Source: an uncultured Elusimicrobiales bacterium (GTDB lineage Bacteria > Elusimicrobiota > Elusimicrobia > Elusimicrobiales > Elusimicrobiaceae). Taken from it: 48,270 bases of DNA. The notes beneath the pieces were generated by a model. The model was not told the origin of the DNA. It saw nothing but the letters and a program-made list of their open reading frames with translations, and did no database searches. The stretch covers positions 1 through 48,270 of the forward strand of contig CALUUY010000006.1 of assembly GCA_944324095.1 (NCBI GenBank), read 5' to 3'. A program made the position numbers and the translations under genes. The number at the start of each line of letters is the position of its first letter. Position 1 is the stretch's first letter. Shown here in pieces: positions 16,681-24,816 of this stretch.

Positions 16681-16683
16681 ATA

Positions 16684-18000
16684 TTATTTGTAATGCTTTT
16701 TAAGCGTTTTTTGAATGTTTTTTTGATTGTTTTTTATGCGTATGGCGCTAAAATAAACCGCTCCGGATACATTGGGGTATTTTTCCAAGGCTTGGATTTG
16801 CTTGTCCAGCTCGTTAATGTCTTTCCATTCGGTGCCGTGTTTATAGGCCGCCAGCCCAATGTAAAGTTTAACATTCGGGTTGCGTTTTACTTCTTGGCTC
16901 CACCATTTTAAAAGCACGCCATACGGCGCGGCGCGATGCCCAAAGTGCCAGTATAATTGAGGCACAATATAGTCTATCCACCCTTGTTCAATCCACAGGC
17001 GGGAATCAGCATACAATCCGTCGTCATAGGCGGAAAAAGCGCGGGTGGGGGAGCCGGTGGGGTCTTTGCTTTGATTGCGCCACACCCCAAAAGGGCTGAT
17101 GCCAATAGGCATCTCCGGCTTAACGGCTTTTATGCTTTGGTGCAAATCCCGCACAAAAGCGTTTACGTTATCGCGGCGCCAATCCGCCAGGTTTTTGCCC
17201 TTGGCGTATTTTTTATATTGGGCAGAATCCGGAAAAGGCACGTTCTTGCCTTTGCTTTTAACGGGGTAGGGGTAAAAGTAATCGTCTAAATGTATGCCGT
17301 CCAAATCGTAATTTTGGGCCGCTTGGGTAATGACGGCTATGGCGTGTTTGCGGGCGGCGGGAATGGCCGGGTTATAGTATTTTTTGCCGCCGTAAGTGAT
17401 AATCCAATCCGGGTGTTTGTTGGCCGGGTGCTGGGGGCTTAAAGCGGCTTTGGCATTATTTTGTACGCGAAACGGATTAAACCACGCGTGTATGGCTAGG
17501 CCCCGTTTATGCGCTTCTTTTACCATAAAAGCCAGCGAGTCATAACTCCGGTTTTTGCCCTGCTTGCCGGTTATGTAATAGCTCCAAGGTTCCAGTTTGG
17601 AAGGCCAAAAAACGTCTGCCGTGGGGCGAACTTGTACAAAAACAGTGTTGAATTTAAGCTTTTTAACGGCATCCAACATATCGGTAAATTCTTTTTGTTG
17701 TTCTTGGGCGCTTAGGCCGGGTTTGGAGGGCCAGTCTGTATTTTCTACGCTGGCAATCCATACGCCGCGCATTTCTTTGGGAAGGGGCAAAGCTTTGTAT
17801 CGGGCGGCTTCGTCCTCCAGTACAGAGGGGGATAGCGCCGGGGTTTTAGTTGTTGGCTTTGCGGAAGTAGTTTTTTGCGCGGTTTTGGGTTGGGTGGCCG
17901 TTAGTTGGATTTGCTCTGTTAACGGGGCGCTTTTGCGGGCGGAAGGCACCGCACAGGCGCATAAAAAGGCACAGAAAAGAAAGATAGAAAAATGTTTCAT
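16684..18000 (-). CDS. DigH/YddW-like glycosyl hydrolase lipoprotein (GHL10 domain)
   Basis: 438 residues. The signal peptide ends in a lipobox (FLCAC), so the mature protein starts with a lipidated Cys at about 16. A Thr/Lys/Pro linker runs to about 70. The GHL10 (DUF187) domain follows: MRGVWIASVENTDWPS, FNTVFVQVRPTADVFWPS, 'GLAIHAWFNPFRV', LDGIHLDDYFYPYP, 'DYIVPQLYW'. E. coli DigH is a lipoprotein at the divisome that cleaves denuded peptidoglycan glycan strands; the Asp pair in HLDDYFYP is the likely active region. A GH3 hexosaminidase lies upstream on the same strand, 66 bases away but separated by a hairpin. Confidence 0.88.
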   Translation of the reverse strand: MKHFSIFLFCAFLCACAVPSARKSAPLTEQIQLTATQPKTAQKTTSAKPTTKTPALSPSVLEDEAARYKALPLPKEMRGVWIASVENTDWPSKPGLSAQEQQKEFTDMLDAVKKLKFNTVFVQVRPTADVFWPSKLEPWSYYITGKQGKNRSYDSLAFMVKEAHKRGLAIHAWFNPFRVQNNAKAALSPQHPANKHPDWIITYGGKKYYNPAIPAARKHAIAVITQAAQNYDLDGIHLDDYFYPYPVKSKGKNVPFPDSAQYKKYAKGKNLADWRRDNVNAFVRDLHQSIKAVKPEMPIGISPFGVWRNQSKDPTGSPTRAFSAYDDGLYADSRLWIEQGWIDYIVPQLYWHFGHRAAPYGVLLKWWSQEVKRNPNVKLYIGLAAYKHGTEWKDINELDKQIQALEKYPNVSGAVYFSAIRIKNNQKNIQKTLKKHYK

Positions 18001-18030
18001 ACTTTAGTTTATCAATTTAGCCTGGCACAA

Positions 18031-18060
18031 AACAAACGCCCCGCCGGTGCGGGCGGGGCG
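18031..18060 (-). terminator. Terminator of the GH3 gene
   Basis: 9-bp stem cgccccgcc/ggcggggcg (18037-18045 with 18052-18060) and 6-base loop. On the minus strand it is followed by TTTGTTTT. It separates the GH3 gene from the DigH-like gene. Confidence 0.8.
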
Positions 18061-18066
18061 TAAAGG

Positions 18067-19671
18067 TTATAAGACGTTTTCCAATTGGCCGGAGGGTTTC
18101 TCTTCCCCCAATAAAATACGTGCTGCCGTATTTAATGTTTGCGGGGTGGGGCCGTATAGCGCCAAAGCGGTTTTTGCTTGGGGGTAGAAGGGCAAATCAT
18201 ACGGGCTTAAGAGTGACAGGAACACCGCTTGCGGGTACTTCTCCAATAATTTTTGCAAAATATATTGTTGGTTTTTGTCCGGCTGGCCATATTTTTGATA
18301 AGACCCTAATATAAGGATTGTACTGTTGCGGGCGCAGGTGCGTGCGGCGGACAAATCTTTTTTGGAAGGTGTCATCGGTAAATACACGCTGCGCGTTTTG
18401 TGCCCGGCTTGGCGAAACGGCCTTTTTAAAGCCGGCAGCATATATTGCAGGCTGGGTTCGTGAAACAGCACAAAACAAACTGGCCCTTGGGGTAAAGACT
18501 CAATGGTGCCTCTGGCCAAGGTAACCCCTTTTTGGGCGGCGGTTTGTTCGGCTTGGTCAAAATCCACTTTTTCCATTTTTATTTTTTTGTCAAAAAGGCC
18601 GGTTTTCTTTTTTAATTCCAGTATGCGTGCGGCGCTTTGGCGCAGCCGCTGGGGAGGGAGCGTCTTACCGTATTGCTGTTTAATATAGGGGATAATTTCA
18701 TTAGGCAGGGTTTTTCCGATAAGCGGCATATCCGCGCCGGCGGCGTAGGCTTCGGCAACGGCTTGGGCAATGCCGTGTTCGCGCTTGGCCCCTTCCATAT
18801 CCAGGCTATCGGTGGCTATAACGCCTTTAAAACCCAGTTCTTTGCGCAGTAAATCCGTTAAAATTTTGTGGGAGAAGGTGGCCGGATGTTCTTTGTCTAG
18901 CGCCGGATATATCACGTGAGAAGACATTATGCCCCAAATTCCGGCGTCTATGGCGGCGCGGAAAGGCTGCAGATGTTGACGGGTTAACTCTTCTAGCGGT
19001 AAATCCATCACGGCGGAGGAAAGATGGGTGTCTTCGTGCGTGTCTCCGTGCCCGGGAAAATGCTTGGCAAAGGCCGCAACCTTGTTTTTTTGAAGCCCTT
19101 TTACGGCTTGGCGAGCCAATTTTTGGACGTTTTTAACCTCAGCGCCAAAAGAACGGGTGCCGATAACCGGGTTTTGAGGGTTGGTGTTTACGTCTAAATC
19201 CGGCCCAAAGTTAATCTGTCCGTCAAAGGAGCGTATTTCCTGCGCGGCTGCGGCAAAAGCTTTGCGGGTTGCTTTACGGTTGCTTCCGGCCCCTAAAAGC
19301 ATATTAGAGGGGAGGCGTTTCATCCCTAAAAATAAAGGAGAAATGACGGAGCCGGATTCATAATCAAAGGCAATTAAAAGCGGTATTTGGTGGCGGGACT
19401 GTTTTTCCCAGCGGCGCAAGTCTTGGATGGTTTTTACGGTTAGGGCTCGTTTTTGAGCGGGGGGTTCTGTGCCGTCCAAGCCTCCTTTAATAAGGACGGT
19501 GCCCACAAGGCCGTCTTTAATGGCTTGTTCATAGCGGGCTTGGTCTCCCGCGTCTATGCGTACGGTTAAGGTTTGGCCGATGATTTCTTCTTCGGTCAGT
19601 TCGTTTAACGTCAACGGGGCCGCGTAGCAAGCATAGGCGGTAAAAAAGAGTAAAAAAAGGATGTTTTTCAT
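18067..19671 (-). CDS. GH3 family beta-N-acetylhexosaminidase-like exported protein
   Basis: 534 residues from the ATG at 19671, which has GGGAGA 5 bases upstream and opens with a clean signal peptide (cleavage near ACYA-AP, residue 17). The upstream extension lacks a ribosome site. GH3 motifs: GPDLDVN, KHFPGHGDT (203-211; the NagZ His/Asp dyad loop) and the nucleophile in ATDSLDMEG (Asp288). NagZ-type enzymes remove GlcNAc from muropeptides, usually in the cytosol; an exported form acts in the periplasm or outside. A C-terminal region (about 350-534) resembles the extra domain of Gram-positive NagZ/YbbD-like enzymes. With DigH next door this suggests peptidoglycan turnover. Confidence 0.9.
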   Translation of the reverse strand: MKNILFLLFFTAYACYAAPLTLNELTEEEIIGQTLTVRIDAGDQARYEQAIKDGLVGTVLIKGGLDGTEPPAQKRALTVKTIQDLRRWEKQSRHQIPLLIAFDYESGSVISPLFLGMKRLPSNMLLGAGSNRKATRKAFAAAAQEIRSFDGQINFGPDLDVNTNPQNPVIGTRSFGAEVKNVQKLARQAVKGLQKNKVAAFAKHFPGHGDTHEDTHLSSAVMDLPLEELTRQHLQPFRAAIDAGIWGIMSSHVIYPALDKEHPATFSHKILTDLLRKELGFKGVIATDSLDMEGAKREHGIAQAVAEAYAAGADMPLIGKTLPNEIIPYIKQQYGKTLPPQRLRQSAARILELKKKTGLFDKKIKMEKVDFDQAEQTAAQKGVTLARGTIESLPQGPVCFVLFHEPSLQYMLPALKRPFRQAGHKTRSVYLPMTPSKKDLSAARTCARNSTILILGSYQKYGQPDKNQQYILQKLLEKYPQAVFLSLLSPYDLPFYPQAKTALALYGPTPQTLNTAARILLGEEKPSGQLENVL

Positions 19672-19762
19672 AATTCTCCCAAAAATAATTAAAAAGAAGG
19701 GGCTTGTTTTCATTATGGAAAGTTTTATACTATCCGTCAAGAGAAATAAGAGGTGCTTTTGG

Positions 19763-19791
19763 TTGACTTGAAGGGTCTTTTTTGATAAATT
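19763..19791 (+). promoter_or_regulatory. Promoter of the Cys-rich exported protein gene
   Basis: TTGACT (19763-19768), 17-base spacer, TAAATT (19786-19791). The predicted leader is about 65 bases and ends in an AAAGGGG ribosome site before the ATG at 19865. Confidence 0.65.
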
Positions 19792-19864
19792 GAGGAATAA
19801 AGCGGGCGAGTCCGTTGTTGGTTGCTGTCTGGTTTTGTAAATTTCCCGCTAAAGGGGTTCTTAT

Positions 19865-20827
19865 ATGAAAAAAATATGCTGTGTTATGGCGTTGGCTGTA
19901 TTGGGTATAACCGTACAAGCCGAAGAACTAAAGTTTATAACGGTTATGTCTCAACCGATAGGGGCTGTTGCTAAGTTGGAAGCTTTGAATGAAAAGCGCC
20001 CTGCCCAGGCTTTTTTTGTCAATTTTTGTAACGAAAAAGCTCCTTACGGTTCCATTCATTCTACCGGTAGAGTTGCTATCAATGAATTGCGTTTAACGGG
20101 GGATGATGTGCAGGTGGGTAGCGATACAAATACTGCAATGTCTTATTACATAACCAAACCGGACGGGTTGATTGTTCAGGGAAAAGGCAGCCTTGCCGGG
20201 GCTAAATTGTTGGCAGCAGAAGCTAACCCGGATAAAATAGACGTAGATGCCACGGTTCAAATTAATTCCAATGCTACATTTTCACAGGCAACGATTCCTT
20301 CTATGCTAATTGGCAGTTCTACTAAAATTGAAAAAGATAAAAGCGGTTATAACGGCTATACTCTGCGGTGGATAAGTGATTACACGCGGGATTATAAGGT
20401 AGGTAGTGGTGGCGTGGAAGCAACCGGGAGTTCTTATAATTCCAAATTGTTGTCTTGGAGATTGCAGACGGGTTCAGTTTGTTCTAATGCGCCATCTGCT
20501 GGTGCTACAACCCGTACGGTAAAGTGCAGCGACCGGTATGGTTCTTCCTATGAAGGAACCTTGACTGAAAAGTTTAATTTTACTAATTGTAAGTGGGAAG
20601 TAACTTCTAATACATGTGCAAGAGCTGATTTAAAGTGGCAGAAAATGGGAATTTTTACAGTGACGGACTGTAATGGTTATATCCCGTCGTTTGTGGGTTC
20701 ACAATGCAGCGGAAATGTTTCTCCAGAAGGGAAATCTTGTGATGTTGCAGGGGAAATGTGTTACACCAAACCTACCAATATTGTAGGCTGTACCATTCCA
20801 TTACAGCAGTATCAGTGTAAGAGCTGA
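19865..20827 (+). CDS. Exported cysteine-rich protein of unknown function
   Basis: 320 residues. A signal peptide (cleavage after VQA, residue 19) leads to a Cys-poor middle with an 'NATFSQATIP' region and then a Cys-rich C-terminal 125 residues with eleven cysteines. Around 195-255, the spacing W..QTG.VCS...TRTVKC...C.W...C loosely recalls a thrombospondin type 1 repeat (W..CS...R.V.C...C). Expect disulfides and an outer-surface or periplasmic location. I do not recognise the family. It has its own promoter and terminator. The adjacent beta-barrel gene could be its export or docking partner, which is inference only. Confidence 0.75.
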   Translation: MKKICCVMALAVLGITVQAEELKFITVMSQPIGAVAKLEALNEKRPAQAFFVNFCNEKAPYGSIHSTGRVAINELRLTGDDVQVGSDTNTAMSYYITKPDGLIVQGKGSLAGAKLLAAEANPDKIDVDATVQINSNATFSQATIPSMLIGSSTKIEKDKSGYNGYTLRWISDYTRDYKVGSGGVEATGSSYNSKLLSWRLQTGSVCSNAPSAGATTRTVKCSDRYGSSYEGTLTEKFNFTNCKWEVTSNTCARADLKWQKMGIFTVTDCNGYIPSFVGSQCSGNVSPEGKSCDVAGEMCYTKPTNIVGCTIPLQQYQCKS

Positions 20828-20851
20828 GTTTAATCCATTCACCATTATTTT

Positions 20852-20886
20852 AGAGCTCTGTTCTATTCGGCAGAGCTCTTTTTTAA
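20852..20886 (+). terminator. Terminator of the Cys-rich protein gene
   Basis: 9-bp stem agagctctg/cagagctct (20852-20860 with 20871-20879), 10-base loop and a T6 tail. Confidence 0.9.
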
Positions 20887-20902
20887 AATAAGCAGTTTGT
20901 TC

Positions 20903-20930
20903 TTGACAACGGCTCAAAAACACTTAGACT
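20903..20930 (+). promoter_or_regulatory. Promoter of the beta-barrel gene
   Basis: TTGACA (20903-20908), a perfect -35, with a 16-base spacer and TAGACT (20925-20930). The ATG follows 26 bases later, with GGGAG between. Confidence 0.6.
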
Positions 20931-20956
20931 GTAAAAAAGGGAGAATATAAACCATT

Positions 20957-21715
20957 ATGACTATCAAACAAACCATAGCTTGTTTAGTTGTTTTGGCAGG
21001 GTTTTCCGCCCCGGCACGGGCGCAGTTGCAGGATACTTGGCACTATGGCGTAAAGCCAACGGAAAATATTACTACGTTGGAAATTAACCCGTCTTTAACC
21101 GTTATTGACGATAAAGGGGGGGTCTCTGTAAATAGCGTAACGTTAAAGACTTACCGTGTAATTAATTCAAATTTTAATTGGGGGGCGGAGCTTCCTTTAT
21201 CCCGCTTTGAAACCCCAAACGAATCTGTAAACGGACTGGGGGATTTGAGTTTGTCGGCCACTGGTTTGTATCAGGCAAATCAAACCGTGGGTTTGGGGTT
21301 CAAAATGGAAATGCTGCTCCCCACAGCTACTAAAGATGAACTAGGGTTTGGAAAATGGGTTGCCAGCCCAACGGCGTTTGCAGTTATTACGTTTCCAAAT
21401 CAGTTTTATATGCATTGGGAATATAAACATTATGTTTCCGTAGCGGGGGATGGTTCCCGCGCCAATGTAAACTATGCCAGGCCGCGGCTTACGTTGGGAT
21501 ATACGTCTCCGTCTCAATGGTACGCGTTGACCAATCTGTATTATTACATAGATTTTGAAAATCATAACCGCAGTGAGTTTGCCCCGGAGGTGGAACTGGG
21601 AACTTTGGTTAATGAAGGCACTGCTTTTTATGTAAACGTTAGTACGCACGCAGGCGGAAATTGGGATCAAAAAGATTGGGGGGTGAGTATAGGATTTAAG
21701 CTGTTGTACCTGTAA
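20957..21715 (+). CDS. Outer-membrane beta-barrel protein of unknown function
   Basis: 252 residues. The signal peptide cleaves near ARA-QL (residue 22). The rest alternates polar and hydrophobic residues in strands, with many aromatics at strand ends (YALTNLYYYIDF, FYMHWEYKHYVSV), and ends in ...VSIGFKLLYL, a barrel-closing strand. It resembles small barrels annotated as transporter or phenol-pathway MetA-like; no specific substrate can be given. An outer membrane is therefore expected in this organism. It has its own promoter. The ribosome site GGGAG is 13 bases from the ATG, longer than usual. Confidence 0.75.
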   Translation: MTIKQTIACLVVLAGFSAPARAQLQDTWHYGVKPTENITTLEINPSLTVIDDKGGVSVNSVTLKTYRVINSNFNWGAELPLSRFETPNESVNGLGDLSLSATGLYQANQTVGLGFKMEMLLPTATKDELGFGKWVASPTAFAVITFPNQFYMHWEYKHYVSVAGDGSRANVNYARPRLTLGYTSPSQWYALTNLYYYIDFENHNRSEFAPEVELGTLVNEGTAFYVNVSTHAGGNWDQKDWGVSIGFKLLYL

Positions 21716-22061
21716 GGATTCCGAAAGGGAAACAGGGGGAGGTACCCCATGGGAATGTACCGGACGTAAGACGGGAGGCGCCCCTACGGGCGGAGGCTTC
21801 CCGTCTTGCGCGTTTAGGGGGTGTATATAGGCCTTAAATATAGGGCTATATAGGCCTTTTGGCCCTGTTTTTAATGCCAATAAAACAATATAGTAAAACT
21901 ATATCCTTGTAATAAACGGGATGACGATTGGACGGCCGCTGCTAAACCATAACGGCAGCTGAGACTGTTCTTTTTCATACAGCCGGTTATATTACCATTG
22001 GTGTAAAATAAAAGGCTTGTTTTTTATCAAAAAACCTTTAGGCTGTTTAGTAGGAGTTTTT
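21716..22061 (+). other. 346-base intergenic stretch rich in inverted repeats
   Basis: I see no gene. Three structures stand out. GGTAC/GTACC lies around 21741-21762. A 15-bp stem with two G-U pairs (21765-21779 with 21796-21810) is topped by GCCC/GGGC. AGGGC/GCCCT (21842-21846 with 21862-21866) runs into GTTTTT and could be the terminator of the barrel gene. The large stem has no T-run, so it is not a terminator; it may be a repeat element, an RNA or a 3' UTR. From 21875 to 22050 nothing stands out. Confidence 0.45.
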
Positions 22062-23291
22062 ATGCGCTGTGTGTTGCTTGCTATTCTGACTGTGTGTGTT
22101 TTGTCTCCCGGTGTGTTTGCCCAAGGCGCAACGGCCGGAAAGGCCGTGTCTAAACGGTTGGTAGATCAGCTTTCCAATCCTGCCTATCAAAAAACTTTAA
22201 AGCGTTTTTTTGTCCCCGGTCGTGCTAACAAAGCCGCTAAAACCCTTGAAAAAAAGGCAGCCACTGCTGTAGAAAACCTCTCCGCTGCCCAGCAGGTGGC
22301 GGCGCTGCAGGTGAATAATAAAGTTTTACAACAACAAATTGCTCGTTTGCGCCCGCAAGACAAGTGGGGCGCTTCGGTATTTCGCGCGGTGGAAGAAGAT
22401 ACGGAAAAAATACACTCGTTTTCCGGGGCCGTGTTTAAAACTACGTATAATGGGCAAGAAGAAATATATGGCGTTGTGGCGGCTCATACCATAGCGGCCG
22501 ATGAATTGTTTGCCTCTAATACCCTGCATAAAAATTTTTCCGTTATTATGTTAATTGACGGAGAAAGAAAAGTATTTCCGGTAGAAGTAGTGCAGGTGTC
22601 GGCACCTAGTATGTTGGATATGGCGTTAATTAAGTTCCGCCCGCAAGATGAACCCTTTTTAAAACCTTTTGTAATTGGGAATACCCTTAAAAAAGGGGAA
22701 ATGCTCTCTTCTCACGGATATATGTTGGGTAAAGAGACGGACTTACCCCGTGAACTCTTATCCGAAACTTACCTGTCTTTAAGAACCACTATGCCTGCCG
22801 AACGGAAACTGCGTGCCGGGTTTTGTGGCAGCCCAGTGTTAAATGCCCGGCAGGAAATGGTGGGGATACATACCGGAAGCTCTTGCAGTAATTTTGGAGA
22901 GGGGGCGGATGTGGGGTATGTAATGTCGGCTAAATTTTTAAACGTACTAGTGCGGGCGTATCATAACGGAGGGAAAGCGTCTTTCCCGCTGCAGGTGGCG
23001 GGGCACACGTTGGCACACTTGAATGTGGATGAATTTGTTACTTTTATTGCCTTTTATGACGAAAATATGAATTTATTGTGGAGTTATGATTTTGACGGGC
23101 GTTTTTCCCAGTCTAAAGTGGAGTACGCCATCAATGGTTTAGCCCAAGCGCGTTATGTGGTAACCACTGCCCGCAAGGTGTATTGGCAAAATGACGGACG
23201 TATTTTAACAGAAAACAGAGGCTTCTCTAGCCAGGCGGAAAAACAGTATAAGTATGATTTGTGGGAAAAAAGGCCGGTTGATGTAAAATAA
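22062..23291 (+). CDS. Exported trypsin-fold serine protease
   Basis: 409 residues from the ATG at 22062 (taggag 5 bases upstream; an in-frame TTG at 22017 would spoil the signal peptide). The signal peptide cleaves near VFA-QG (residue 20). A helical, Lys/Gln-rich region (25-95) precedes a chymotrypsin-like domain. The triad is His142 (VVAAHT), Asp186 (LDMALIKF) and Ser257 (GFCGSPVLN). The last 100 residues form a separate beta-rich domain. It would act in the periplasm or outside. A second exported unknown protein follows 121 bases later. No PDZ domain is present, so it is not a DegP/HtrA type. Its target is unknown. Confidence 0.82.
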   Translation: MRCVLLAILTVCVLSPGVFAQGATAGKAVSKRLVDQLSNPAYQKTLKRFFVPGRANKAAKTLEKKAATAVENLSAAQQVAALQVNNKVLQQQIARLRPQDKWGASVFRAVEEDTEKIHSFSGAVFKTTYNGQEEIYGVVAAHTIAADELFASNTLHKNFSVIMLIDGERKVFPVEVVQVSAPSMLDMALIKFRPQDEPFLKPFVIGNTLKKGEMLSSHGYMLGKETDLPRELLSETYLSLRTTMPAERKLRAGFCGSPVLNARQEMVGIHTGSSCSNFGEGADVGYVMSAKFLNVLVRAYHNGGKASFPLQVAGHTLAHLNVDEFVTFIAFYDENMNLLWSYDFDGRFSQSKVEYAINGLAQARYVVTTARKVYWQNDGRILTENRGFSSQAEKQYKYDLWEKRPVDVK

Positions 23292-23358
23292 CTATTGCAT
23301 AATGTGTATAACTTTTGAACAATGAAAGTATAGAAAGGTTGTTTAGAGTGTAAAACGC

Positions 23359-23387
23359 TTGGAGTTGTATTTGAAAATTTGTTAAAT
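23359..23387 (+). promoter_or_regulatory. Possible promoter of the exported His-rich protein gene
   Basis: TTGGAG (23359-23364), 17-base spacer, TTAAAT (23382-23387), 25 bases before the ATG. Moderate match to consensus. Confidence 0.4.
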
Positions 23388-23412
23388 CTAGTAAAGCTGT
23401 AAAGGGGTGCTT

Positions 23413-24234
23413 ATGATGTCAGCTCGCAGACTTTTTTCCCGGAAACATTTGTTGTTGGTAGCCGTGTTGCTGGGCAGTGCCGTGCTAAGCTATGGGCAGA
23501 GTGCGTATCAAATAGTTCGTTCCGCCCGCAAGTTAACCGTAAAACCCGTTACAGAACACATCAGCCGCCATTTAAGAGCCCCCATCGCCAATGCCACATT
23601 GGCTAAACAAGTTGCCAATTTAAAAAATCCAGCGTCTTTGCAGGTATTTTCGGATTATAGAATCTTTCAAAATAAACAAGGAAAGGTTTATATTCCGCAA
23701 ATAAACATCGTTTCCGAATTTGATGTTCCTCCGCTTAAAGACCCTTCTTCCTTATGGGGCAGTTACCGGTATTTACGGGTGTTAACTTCCCTTTCCAGAG
23801 AAAATTTGATTATTGACCCGCAGTATAAGGCTATGTGGAGCCGGGTGTTTAATGTAGAGGAATATTGCGGCGTTCACCATATTGTAAACAAGAGTACCTT
23901 AAAAGACATTTATTTTCAGATGAAACAAAAGGCTGCCGCTAAACACGAGGTAGTGTCTTTCCGCTTAGACGATATGCAAAAAGACGCACCCGGTTCTTTG
24001 CATCCCTTTCACGGAAACAAGCAGTTTTCTTCTGTTTTTCATAATCAGGCCCGTCAGTTAAAATTATATGAACAGGGTGGTGTAAAGCTGATTATATTGG
24101 ACTATTTTAAAAACTTGCAGCGTTTGGCGCGCGAATATCCGGGCGTAGCACCTAAAATTTCCGAGGAAGTCATAAAAAATACCTTGCTGGAAGCCAAATT
24201 GTGGAGTAAAACGTTTAATTTGCGCTGGCAGTAA
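23413..24234 (+). CDS. Exported protein with an HNH/AHH-like histidine pattern
   Basis: 273 residues. The signal peptide cleaves near SYG-QS (residue 28). The first half is basic. The C-terminal half has YCGVHHIVNKSTL (His155-His156), then LDDMQKDAPGSLHPFH (His197, His200) and VFHN (His210-Asn211). Treble-clef nucleases of the HNH/Endo VII superfamily, including AHH-type toxins, show a similar HH...N/D..L.P...H...H order. Without a search this is a pattern match only. It lies directly after the exported protease, so a secreted effector pair is possible. The start is 23413 or 23416; AAGGGG suits either. No immunity gene is evident nearby. Confidence 0.6.
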   Translation: MMSARRLFSRKHLLLVAVLLGSAVLSYGQSAYQIVRSARKLTVKPVTEHISRHLRAPIANATLAKQVANLKNPASLQVFSDYRIFQNKQGKVYIPQINIVSEFDVPPLKDPSSLWGSYRYLRVLTSLSRENLIIDPQYKAMWSRVFNVEEYCGVHHIVNKSTLKDIYFQMKQKAAAKHEVVSFRLDDMQKDAPGSLHPFHGNKQFSSVFHNQARQLKLYEQGGVKLIILDYFKNLQRLAREYPGVAPKISEEVIKNTLLEAKLWSKTFNLRWQ

Positions 24235-24678
24235 TTCCTTTCTAAAACGCTTTCTGATGTATTCTGGCAAAGCTGTGTTTGCCGGATGGTGTTTTCTGGT
24301 CTAATTTTATCTGTCTGCCGGTCTATTGGCTATGGGGGCGTTTGGTCTGTGGCGTCAATAAAGGCCGGATGTCTTCTTTTTGATAGATAGCCGCAAAACA
24401 AAAATATTCATAACGGTTGTATATGGATCAATATGTCTATGGGTTGAGGGTGGGGAAAAAATTGGGGCTTTTTAAAGAGTAAACGGGCTTGCACGTGAAG
24501 GGTGGGTCTGGCTTCGTACATTTCTAGTTCTCTTTGCAGTCTGTTTAAGGTGCGGTTAAAAAAATGCGGAGAAAGGAAAGGTTTTGTCAGGCGGAAAATC
24601 TCTCTTTTTAATTTGTAGATTAGTAACAAAAATCGTACTGTCTTACTGGGATGTGAGTAAAAGTAAATTTTTTAATTA
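24235..24678. other. Gap without a convincing gene
   Basis: A hairpin ctggcaaa/tttgccgg (about 24264-24285) just after the exported protein could be a weak terminator. On the minus strand a reading frame of about 85 codons (about 24665 to 24408) lacks an ATG and a ribosome site. It is basic and matches nothing I know, so it may be a relic or chance. The sequence is less GC-rich towards the right, where the polysaccharide locus begins. Confidence 0.4.
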
Positions 24679-24707
24679 TTGCTTTATAAAATAAAAGTTG
24701 GCATAAT
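24679..24707 (+). promoter_or_regulatory. Promoter at the head of the polysaccharide locus
   Basis: TTGCTT (24679-24684), 17-base spacer, CATAAT (24702-24707). The predicted start is near 24714, about 100 bases before the favoured ATG of the WbsX-GT9 gene. Confidence 0.55.
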
Positions 24708-24816
24708 GTAAGCGGGTTGTGTGGAACCCAAAAGCTCTTTTGTAGTCCTTTTATATTATATAACAATATTTCTTATTAAAAATATCAGCTATGATTGGGG
24801 ATGGTTTTATTGGTGT

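Noticed and set aside
24408..24665. Minus-strand open frame of about 85 codons before the polysaccharide locus
   Set aside because: No ATG, no ribosome site and no recognisable domain; only a weak basic/hydrophobic pattern. Kept as a gap note instead of a gene.
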